64,000 nucleotides of DNA, taken from the NCBI GenBank assembly GCA_013400115.1, contig VXBP01007531.1, positions 126,260-190,259 of the forward strand. Direction: 5' to 3'. Under the pieces are notes generated by a model. It worked only from the letters and a program-made list of their open reading frames with translations, searched no databases and was not told the DNA's origin. Numbering within the stretch: the first letter of the stretch is position 1; each line of letters opens with the position of its first letter. Positions 28,501 through 36,326 of the stretch are shown one piece after another. The position numbers were made by a program, and so were the translations under genes. Source of the DNA: Rhinopomastus cyanomelas. Lineage: Eukaryota; Chordata; Aves; Bucerotiformes; Rhinopomastidae.

Positions 28501-31500
28501 GTAACAACCTCTTCCCCATCTTTCGTATAAACCTCCTTCAGGAACCTGAAATTGTCCCTGGAGCCTTTTCTTCTCCAGGCAGAACAGCCCCAAATCTTGC
28601 AGCCTGTCCCCAGAGCAGAGGTACTCCAGCTCTCTGATCATTTTTGTGGCTTCGTTTGGACTCGCTCCAACAGTTCCATGTCCATCTAGTTCCAGCCCCT
28701 GCCATGGGGTTGGAACTCTCAACACCTCTCACCAGACCAGGTTGTCCAGAGCCCCGTCTACCCTGGTCTTGAACACTTTTAGGGAGAAGGCATCCACAAC
28801 CTCTCTGGGCAGTAATCAGATGTTGCCTTTATACTTGGCACAGCAACAGTCACAGTTGTTAACCATAAGTTGTTCCATATCTTGCTTTTCCTTGTTAGTC
28901 ATTAGCCTGACTGGCTCTCTGCAATCAGATACCGCTTTGGAGAACTAATTATTACTTGTGGATTCCTCAGTGGCATCACTGTAGTTTCTGAATTCTTCAT
29001 GAATGTCAGTTTTGGATAAAACTATCAGATAAGAAGGAATGTTAGGAAAGGCTGAGAGTACATGGTCACAAATTTCTAGTAATCATGGACTTTCCCTGCT
29101 ACCACCGTATTTTCCAGGGTACTGAATGTTCCCCTGTATTGTGCCTTTGCTGCCCTTGACTTCACATGCACCTGGGACCTGTGCAGGTCACATCTAGACA
29201 TCCCAACCTGGAAACCCTGAGAGTAAATAACTGAAAAGTCAGATTTGGACACCCTTAGCAGACCATATAAGCCCTGAGGCAGGGAGGAAAACAGAATTCC
29301 GTTCCCAAGCCTGGGATTTTAACAAGAAAGTGTTCCTCTGAGCTCCTGCCTTGAAGCTCCTCAGAGAGATGTGATTTTCAGAGTGATCCAAGTGTCTCTT
29401 TCCTGCCAATAGCATTGCTGCTGACTAGTTCCAGTTCACTGGATCGGACACTTGCAGCAAACAGCACCCCAGGAATGTTGTTTTATTGATGTTTTAAGTA
29501 ACCACAGAGGTTTATTCTGTGCGAGTGGGAAAGTGTTTTATGGAGGCAGAGATCGCACTGAGAACTGAAACTACATCTGCAACAGGCATGAGAGGCTATC
29601 AGCCCTGTTCTGAGTCACAGGTTCAAGTGCCCCAGCCTGCACTGTGGCCAGAGGTGCTGCCCCAGTGTGCTCCTTGCCTCTGTGTACCTGGGACATGATT
29701 TCAGCACACCAGTACATCACATTTTGTATCTTGGCTGTTGAGCTGAAAGTTTTGCTTAAATATAAACATGTGCAACACCTTTATGGCTGACAATGCAGAG
29801 AAGACTTGGCCCCGTCTTCTCCATCCTCCTAGTTTAAACCCGCTGCAGTTGTTACAACCAGGGGTGCTGAGTTGCCTGTGCAAAGGTGCTGATGTTGAGC
29901 GTTACAGCAGGACTACAACATGCAAACCCCATCTTGGAATAATTCACTTTATTAATTTTGCTGCTTCTGCTGCAGAAACTTGTTAGGCTGAGCGAACACT
30001 CTGTGAGTTTGTATGTGTGGTGTGAGGCATCCCCCGCTGTGCCTGGCTTGGTTGAATGTGAAGAAGAGTTTGTAAACCTGGGAGGTAAAACTCAGCCACA
30101 GCCGGGTACTATCTGTGAAGGTCACCAGGCAGCAGCAAGGGGTGCAGCTGCAAGAGCTGCTTGACGGAGCTGGATCCAGCTCTGTGCTCCACAGGTTGTT
30201 GCTGATACCTTGACACAGAAATAGTAGTTATCAGTGAGAGATTGTGGAATCTTCCTTGACTTCTAACTCAGGGACTCGACATTTCAGGAACTCCTTTGTG
30301 CAGAGTGCAAAGTTGCAGGAGGCTTGGGCTGTAAGATCTCAATTTTAACAATTTGCTGTGCCTGGGGCCATAACCCACCTCTGCACAGGGGTAGATGAAA
30401 TTCTTTCCTTACCTGCTGTCAACAGGTTAACTGTGGGTTAAGCCTCAGGTACAGCAGGTTGTCATTCACCTCAGCTGTGGCCATTCCAGTATAAGTGACT
30501 TGAGACCTCAAAGCCTTACCTACCAGGGCCTAGCAGAGGCTCGGGGTAATTTAAAACAGATAAACAAGAGCCTTCCATTCTGTCAGGCACCCAGGAGGAA
30601 TTTATTAAAACCTCTTGTGATTTCCAGCAGTCACAGGGCTTGTGTGTGGTCCCAGTGACACCTGCTGGAGACTCCTTAGGTGATCCAAGAGCTGCTTGGA
30701 GGAGCAGGGACAGATGGAGGGATGGATGCTAGATGACCACTTTGCTTAGTGTCCTGCAGGGTTGGTTTCCCTGTGGTACATGGAAGTCCTTGCTGTGGTC
30801 TAGACCAGGACACCCAGCCTCACAAACTGAAGTAGTGCATCTCATGGAGAGAGAATCACTCCTCATCTGTTGTCTCTGCCGTCCTTTTGTGCAGGAGTTA
30901 AACAAGAAGCGGACCCAGAAGGAAATGGAGCATGCCATGCTGATCCGGCACGACGAGTCGACGCGTGAGCTGGAGTATAGGCAGCTGCACACGCTGCAGA
31001 AGCTGCGAATGGACCTGATCCGGCTGCAGCACCAGACTGAGCTTGAGAACCAGCTGGAATACAACAAACGGCGAGAGCGGGAGCTGCACAGGAAGCATTT
31101 CATGGAGCTCCGGCAGCAACCAAAGAACTTGAAGGTGCTGGAAGTTTTTATTCTTCCAACTACCGTTTTGCTGGGCCCGCTGGTCTGTTCTCTCATCGCC
31201 TCTTCCAGAACCACCACTCTCCACCACTGCTGTGCATGGGGCTTGTGTCCCTGCTGTTTGCTTGTGCAGGGCTGCCTTGGCATTGGAAAAGTTGTGGGCA
31301 AGAGCTGAGGGTTTTTCAAATATTAATGGAGGCTGCAGAATGAAGATAGACTAGTCCTTATCTAAGAGTGACACAGTTGCTTCTGATGAGCTGTGCTTTC
31401 TTCAGGCCATTGCTAGTGTCTCCTGTAAACCTCGATACAAAATGGGGTTGGGTGATGGTTCCTGACTTTCAAAGTTAGCAGAGAGAACTGGTCTTTGTCC

Positions 31501-33376
31501 CAGTTAGGCTGCAGGTTGACCAGAAACGACAGCTGCTTGCTGTGGGACCTCTCTATTCCTCCTCTGAACATTCAGAAGGGCACGTTGCTTTCACCTGCTT
31601 TGTCACGCTCTTGCCAGTTCTCAACTCGGCAGTCTCCACGTAGTGGAGTTGGGGAAGCAGCTTGTGGAGGCCTTGGTGAGGCAACAGAATGGGAAGCTTT
31701 GAGGAGCAAATGCTCCTTTGGGAGCAGGCAGGAGGGTGAGAGGCTGGGTGACCTTCAGGAAGTAGGGACAGGAGATGCCCTGGGCTGAGGAGAGATTGGT
31801 GGATCCTGTGGTCAAGGCAAGGCCTGAGTCGACACTGATCATTAGATCACTGCATGCAGAGATGACACTGCTCACCCCAGTGACAGGCAGGAGACAGCAC
31901 AGGACACAGGTGAAGCTGTGCTTGTCTGTTTGAAGGTATCTTAACCTCTCTATTCCCAAAGCTCTTTGAGCTCTTCACGTCGTTCCTTCCTTGGCAGGCT
32001 ATGGAAATGCAGATCAAAAAGCAGTTCCAGGACACATGCAAAGTGCAGACTAAGCAGTACAAAGCACTGAAGAATCACCAGCTGGAAGTAACTCCAAAGA
32101 GTGAGCACAAGACAATTTTGAAGAGTCTGAAGGATGAGCAGACGAGGAAACTCGCCATCCTGGCAGAGCAGTATGAGCAGAGCATCAACGAGATGATGGC
32201 CTCACAAGCGGTAGGTGCAGTGTCCCTGGGCAGGTGGTCTCTAGCCAAGGTGTGTGGAGGTGGGATGTGGTGGAGCCATCAGTCCTTTCAGTTCACTGTG
32301 TTCTGAGTGAGGTGATTTTGTTCATAGCGATTGCTTTTAACAGTGCATCATTTGTCACTTTTCCCTCTTCTGATCAGTGTCTCAGCCTTTGCCCACTGCC
32401 TCTCATGTGCTGGAGTTCTAGAACTTGATCTTCTCTGGGTCTCCTGTGTCCAAGTGAGTGGGGAAGCGGCTGTTTATGGAGCCCTTCACACACACAGAAT
32501 CACAGGATGTTAAGGGTTGGCAGGGACTTTGAAACATCCTCTAGTCTAGCCTCCTCTGCCAGAGATTTCCTGTTTTCCCATTCTGCCACCAACACAGTGG
32601 CTCCCAGCTTTAAGAAGGAAGAGCAGTGTGTCAGAACATAGAAGTCACTTGGTGTATGTTTAATGGTTGTTTTCCCAATGTTTGGGTTGGAAAAGATCTT
32701 TCAGGTCATCAAGCTCAACTCTTAACCCAGCATTGCCAGGTCACCACTAAATCACACCCCTTGGGACCACATCTCCATGGCTTTTAAATCCCTTCAGGGA
32801 CAGTGACTTCACCACTGCCCTAGGCAGCCCGTGCCAGCCTTGGCAACCTTTTTGGGGAAGAAATTTTTCCTGATACCCAACTTAAACCTCCCCTGATCTT
32901 ACAGCTACGGCTGGATGAGGCCCAAGAAGCAGAATGCCAAGCCCTGAGACTGCAACTCCAGCAGGAGATGGAGCTGCTCAATGCATACCAGAGTAAAATT
33001 AAGATGCAGACTGAAGCACAGCATGAAAGGGAACTCCAGAAGCTGGAGCAACGGGTATCACTGCGCAGGGCACACCTTGAACAAAAGGTAGGGTTTGTGT
33101 GGGCTGTGGGGGGGTTACAGTTGGTTCCACACATTGGTCTTGCCTTGGATGTGGGATGGGCAGCCAGTGGGATGGTCATGCTCTGCTGAGGACTATTGAC
33201 TGTGCTTCTTTCAGATTGAAGAGGAGCTTGCCGCCCTCCAGAAGGAACGCAGCGAGAGGATCAAGTTTCTGTTGGAAAGGCAGGAGCGAGAGATTGAAAC
33301 GTTTGACATGGAGAGCTTGCGGATGGGCTTTGGGAATTTGGTGACGTTAGATTATCCCAAGGAAGACTATAGATGA
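4383..33376 (+). CDS. TAOK3: TAO kinase 3, C-terminal two-thirds (10 exons)
   Basis: STE20-family serine/threonine kinase that acts as a MAP3K in p38/JNK stress signalling. Ten in-phase exons (4383-4550, 7298-7504, 17785-17919, 25636-25872, 26423-26551, 27480-27683, 30895-31134, 31998-32210, 32905-33087, 33215-33376) encode 625 residues. Every exon is a multiple of 3 with phase-0 borders. The family protein is about 898 residues, so roughly 273 residues, including the whole kinase domain, lie upstream of the window. The visible part is a serine-rich linker followed by long, highly charged coiled-coil segments, and it ends with the family C-terminus (PKEDYR, stop at 33374). TAOK3 is preferred over TAOK1 because it stops here rather than continuing into the longer TAOK1 tail, and because PEBP1 is the neighbour. 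Odd points: exon 5 uses a GC donor, and exon 9 has a CR1-derived acceptor region. Confidence 0.95.
4551..7297 (+). other. TAOK3: TAOK3 intron
   Basis: Unique A/T-rich sequence with no recognisable exon or repeat. A palindromic E-box CACGTG lies near 6855. Confidence 0.5.
7298..7504 (+). CDS. TAOK3: TAOK3 exon, Ser-rich linker
   Basis: 69 codons beginning DSEHGSN and ending SSVVHKK|gtatgt. It is serine-rich (SLGSNHSIPSMSVSTGSQ), as in the TAO family linker between the kinase and the coiled coils. Confidence 0.95.
8280..9026 (+). mobile_element. CR1 LINE, 3' 750 bases
   Basis: Plus-strand CR1 with the C-terminal ORF2 remnant (SSPEERDLGVLVDKRLNMSQ) and the 3' UTR, ending with gattctgattcta. 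Confidence 0.92.
9035..9117 (+). mobile_element. CR1 LINE 3' end, second copy
   Basis: A second CR1 tail begins directly after the first (tgatcctgctgtggcagggg) and ends gattctatgattt. Confidence 0.85.
10625..10720 (+). mobile_element. CR1 3'-end fragment
   Basis: gggcttgatgatcctggagg, tcctttccagcc and the tail gattctgtaattctatga. Confidence 0.75.
11445..11510 (-). mobile_element. CR1 3'-end fragment
   Basis: Antisense tail: aatcacagaattattaagaa, ggtggaaaagacctcagaga. Confidence 0.7.
14025..14076 (+). repeat. 26-bp perfect tandem duplication
   Basis: Two identical 26-base copies, 14025-14050 and 14051-14076. Each starts ttgcaatcaa and ends ttcgtg. Inside a TAOK3 intron. Confidence 0.95.
16228..16763 (+). 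mobile_element. CR1 LINE, 3' part
   Basis: Plus-strand CR1 (gtactcggcactggtgaggc, ctggagaaaaggaggctgag) ending with the tail gtgattctgtgattgattct. Subfamily differs from the 8.3-kb copy. Confidence 0.85.
16960..17784 (+). promoter_or_regulatory. TAOK3: CpG-enriched segment before a TAOK3 exon
   Basis: Compared with the surrounding intron this stretch is rich in CpG (gctgacgcgccgaagccgag; aaccgccgcgctggtg), and it runs directly into the exon at 17785. Candidate internal promoter or enhancer; no TSS motif is certain. Confidence 0.3.
17785..17919 (+). CDS. TAOK3: TAOK3 exon
   Basis: 45 codons, DHVFIRDEVG...FATIKSASL, flanked by ctgcag and gtaagc. It contains the conserved PTQSVQNQALHYRNRERFA stretch. 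A CpG-rich segment lies immediately upstream. Confidence 0.95.
18907..18927 (+). repeat. (GT)n microsatellite
   Basis: 21 bases of uninterrupted GT dinucleotide repeat. Confidence 0.95.
19267..19285 (+). repeat. (GT)n microsatellite
   Basis: 19 bases of uninterrupted GT repeat. Confidence 0.95.
25636..25872 (+). CDS. TAOK3: TAOK3 exon, coiled coil
   Basis: 79 codons, VTRQIHEHEQENE...QVAVIEKE, flanked by catcag and gtgagt. It is a strongly charged helical sequence (KQLIALENKLKAEMDEHRL) typical of the first TAOK coiled coil. Confidence 0.95.
26423..26551 (+). CDS. TAOK3: TAOK3 exon with a GC donor
   Basis: 43 codons, AKAAAADEKKFQQQ...KEKIKE. The acceptor is cctcacag. The exon must end at gag|gcaaga to join the next exon EMNEDHS in phase, so the intron is GC-AG. 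No usable GT lies at the junction. Confidence 0.93.
27480..27683 (+). CDS. TAOK3: TAOK3 exon
   Basis: 68 codons, EMNEDHSTPKKEKQ...EQQNIRE, flanked by acacag and gtatgg. It is a charged helical segment that includes RLYYDKNCRFFKRK. Confidence 0.95.
28204..28682 (-). mobile_element. CR1 LINE, 3' part
   Basis: Antisense CR1 starting with its tail (cgtagaatcatggaatcata) and continuing through gttggaagggaccttaaaga and aagaattttctcctaa. Lies in a TAOK3 intron. Confidence 0.9.
28683..28815 (-). mobile_element. CR1 fragment nested behind the previous copy
   Basis: A second antisense CR1 start (tctagttccagcccctgcca) directly follows the first; ends at acaacctctctgggcag. Confidence 0.8.
28816..30894 (+). 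other. TAOK3: TAOK3 intron
   Basis: Unique sequence. No exon, RNA gene or repeat recognised. Confidence 0.5.
30895..31134 (+). CDS. TAOK3: TAOK3 exon, coiled coil
   Basis: 80 codons, ELNKKRTQKEMEH...RQQPKNLK, flanked by gtgcag and gtgctg. It contains the nearly invariant HTLQKLRMDLIRLQHQTEL helix. Confidence 0.95.
31998..32210 (+). CDS. TAOK3: TAOK3 exon
   Basis: 71 codons, AMEMQIKKQFQDT...NEMMASQA, flanked by ttggcag and gtaggt. Confidence 0.95.
32492..32575 (-). mobile_element. CR1 3'-end fragment
   Basis: Antisense tail cagaatcacaggatgttaag, then ggttggcagggactttga. Confidence 0.7.
32676..32896 (-). mobile_element. CR1 fragment forming a TAOK3 splice-acceptor region
   Basis: Antisense CR1 (ggttggaaaagatctttcag; cccttcagggacagtgactt; gaagaaatttttcctgatac; ccaacttaaacctcccctg). 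It ends about 9 bases before the exon at 32905. Confidence 0.88.
32905..33087 (+). CDS. TAOK3: TAOK3 exon with a CR1-adjacent acceptor
   Basis: 61 codons, LRLDEAQEAECQ...RRAHLEQK, donor gtaggg. The acceptor tract cccctgatcttacag directly follows an antisense CR1 fragment (32676-32896). Confidence 0.95.
33215..33376 (+). CDS. TAOK3: TAOK3 terminal coding exon
   Basis: 53 codons plus TGA at 33374-33376. It starts IEEELAALQKERSERI after ctttcag and ends FGNLVTLDYPKEDYR. Confidence 0.96.
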   Translation: MEEELAALQKERSERIKFLLERQEREIETFDMESLRMGFGNLVTLDYPKEDYR

Positions 33377-34680
33377 GATTAGATTTCTTTGCCATTTCAA
33401 AAAACAAAACAGACAAAAAAAGCAAAACAAAAACGATGATAAAACTTGCAAAACCAACATTCCCCATGTTAACGGGCGTGCTCTCTCTCTTTCTGTCTCT
33501 CTTACTGACATCGTGTCGGACTAGTGCCTGTATATTCTTATCCATCAGGGGCCCCCTTTCCCCCCTGTGTCAGTCCCGGTGCAGGACAGCTCCTGGTGGT
33601 CTGTTCCATAGTTTGTCACAGTATCGATGTCTCTGTGCAATGATTAAAAATGTTTCAGTGAAGAACTTTGGAGACAATTTTAATGGAGAAAACAAAAAAA
33701 AACAAGTGGATGTCTGTTGCTTTTGAGCAATCACTCATTTTACCACCAATTGATGAAAGTACAAGCAAAAAACTACAGAATATTTAAATTAATGATAATA
33801 ATAATTGAAAGATATCTACAAACCCAGGGGGAGAGAGACTAAATCCGCAGCCTTACCTTAACTAGCTGCTGCATAATTTTATTTTATTTTTATTTTTTTG
33901 GTATTTATTCATCAGGAATAATGAAATAATAATAAAAAATTTTATTAAAGATTGAAAAAATAGAGAATTTGATACATTTTACAGAAGAAAAAAAACAAAA
34001 ACACAAAAAAAGAAGCAAAACCTTAATCGTGCTGTACATATCAGTGNCAGGCGAGGCAGGACGAGACCTCGTGCTTCGGCATATTCTTGATTGTATCATA
34101 AATCATTTTCTGCTGTCGCAGAGAATGTGAATACACTTAACCGAGCCCACGGGATCCCAGTAGCACAAATTGGGCTTTGTCAAATCGTGTATTTTGTGTA
34201 TAGAAGGAATTTAAGGAGAGCTTTTACTTATTTTCATATTGTATTTTAACTGTTTCTCTGATCAAAAATTTTTTTACTTCTTTCCCCCCTCCCCTCCCTT
34301 TTCCCTGCTGCTCCCAGCCACCCCCACTCTCCAGTTCTGTACTTGGAGTTCAGCACTGTCTGTTAGATCATCCCCAGCCTTTTATTTTTTTTTTTGTTTG
34401 TTTTGTTTTGTTGTTCCTCCCCCCCAAGTCCACCCCCTCAGCCCCATGATCTTGGTCATAAATACTGCATTATTATTCACACTTTCAAACTGTGTATTTT
34501 CTTACAATAAAAAGATTAAAAAAAAAAGGCTTTACTTCTTTTGCATGCACTTTAAAAAAAAAGGAAAAACAAGAAAAAAAAGTCCCAAGAAAAACCTTTT
34601 TCAGGTTCCAAGGAAGAGCATGAATAACTGTCAGAGCTTTTAATTATATTTGTAAATAAAAGTGTTCATCACAATGCCTT
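33377..34680 (+). other. TAOK3: TAOK3 3' UTR
   Basis: A/T-rich sequence following the TAOK3 stop, with several homopolymer A and T runs and one ambiguous base at 34047. AATAAA signals lie at 33931, 34506 and 34655, suggesting alternative polyadenylation. The 3' end is inferred at about 20 bases after the last signal. Confidence 0.7.
34655..34660 (+). terminator. TAOK3: Distal TAOK3 poly(A) signal
   Basis: AATAAA followed by a T/G-containing stretch. It is the last such hexamer before the convergent PEBP1 3' end. More proximal AATAAA hexamers lie at 33931-33936 and 34506-34511. Confidence 0.6.
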
Positions 34681-35464
34681 GCTGTCTCATTGTGGGAGGA
34701 GCGGCTCATGGCCCGTGCAGCCTGATGTTTGGAGCAAGGCACATGGCCTGTTCCACCGGTGCAGAGATCTCTCTCCAGCCCTGTCCTGCAGTGCTGGGGG
34801 AACCCCTGGGGCTCTGTTCAAACCTGCTTTTCTTGAAGATGGAGGTTTTTAGGCCAATGGATTTGGGCTTGTTTTCTTTGTCCTCCTTCCAGCCTGACCT
34901 GGACCAGCCCTTGCTGAGTGCAGAGCATTGCAGCTGCTCAAGTTTTCTTTTTAATGTTTTAAAGATGTTGGACTGCATTAAAGGTTCATTTCCTGCTTTC
35001 AGTTCTCATGAGACACTACCAGGCCTTGCTGGGAGCTGTTAGAGGGATCAGGAGAAAAACTGGGATCCTGGAGCTTGTCTGGGCAGTGCCTTAAGGTCAG
35101 TCAAACTGGTGGTGCCTCTCACAGCAGCAGTGGGTGGAGGGCAAGTGGCATCCAGGGAGTGCCATGTATGAGCCTAGATGTGGGGGGAGATCCCATCTGA
35201 CACCAGTGTGCCAGCACTGTGTGTGCTGTGACCCTTTACTGTGACAGCAAACTGCTGAGGAGAGAAGGTTTAAATTCCTACAAGGCAGGTTATTGGACAG
35301 AAAGTCAACTGTTTTGGGCTGTGTTCTACCAGAATCAGTGTGTTTGGGGCAGAAGTGCAAGAAGGGTGGATCTTCTTTATTCCACGAGGAGGAGAGGAAC
35401 CTAGGTGCCACCAAGCTGCTCTGTAAGCCCTTCCCCTCATCCCTCCTCCAAGAAGACAACCACA
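34681..35464. other. Convergent TAOK3/PEBP1 intergenic spacer
   Basis: About 0.8 kb between the inferred 3' ends of the two convergent genes. I see no coding exon, repeat or RNA gene in it. Confidence 0.5.
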
Positions 35465-36108
35465 CCATGCACTTTGCTAAGTTTTTAATTGCACTGTGAG
35501 CAAACAGCACATTAACACCACATCACAACAGAAACTGAAGAAAAGGAAGTGGCTTCTCAGTTTTGAGTGGTAACAAAAAACAAAAGAGGTCAATAAACAT
35601 GATTCCCTGCCTCAGGCTAACAGCTACACCTTCACTACATCACTGATTCTCTCCAGGGATGTGGAGGCACTTGCTAGATGCTTGCGGGTTAAATGAAATT
35701 TTAAAAGTGGGGAGACTCTGTTAGACTGTCCTGTCTTCTCCTGGAAAGGGAAGACTACACAGCCAACACCAACCCCTCAGTGGTTCTGTACCCACAGCAA
35801 GCACTCTGTGGGGGCACTAATTCACAATGGATGTGGTTTGCCTTAAGTGGGTCAGCCTGGAGCATGTCTTGTAAGATGACACAGTGCCAGCAGCTCATCT
35901 AGCCAGCCATCACCTCTATCTACAGAGCACAGCACAGGCCTGGGCCATACTGACAAGGAAGCATGCCCACACCAGGGACAGGGTGACAGTTCCAGCAGTC
36001 AGTGGGTTCAGCTCACTAATCACACAAAACTACAGCAGCTTGCTCTGACCAGCCTGGTCTCCAGGGGCACAAGGGGTGCTGCACAGTGCTGCTGCAGGTG
36101 CTATAATC
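35465..36108 (-). other. PEBP1: PEBP1 3' UTR
   Basis: Sequence between the PEBP1 stop and an ATTAAA signal (minus strand, 35484-35489). No other feature is seen. Confidence 0.5.
35484..35489 (-). terminator. PEBP1: PEBP1 poly(A) signal (ATTAAA)
   Basis: The minus strand reads ATTAAA about 620 bases after the stop. No AATAAA is closer to the stop. Confidence 0.45.
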
Positions 36109-36326
36109 CTACTTCCCTGACAGCTGCTCGTACAGCTTTGGCACATAGTCATCCCACTCTGCCTGGTAGCAAGTGCCAGCCACTGGCACCCCCAGCCCAT
36201 ACTTGCTGCGGAAAGAAGCCACTTTGAACTTTCCTCGTTTGTCGCCAGAGCGATTGGAGAGGATGGGCTCGTTGCAGTTCAGCTGTTTCGACTGCTCGTA
36301 CACCAGCCACACATAGCGGTGCAGTC
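36109..36326 (-). CDS. PEBP1: PEBP1 exon 4
   Basis: LHRYVWLVYEQSKQLN...YEQLSGK and the stop at 36109-36111, acceptor CTGCAG. Confidence 0.97.
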
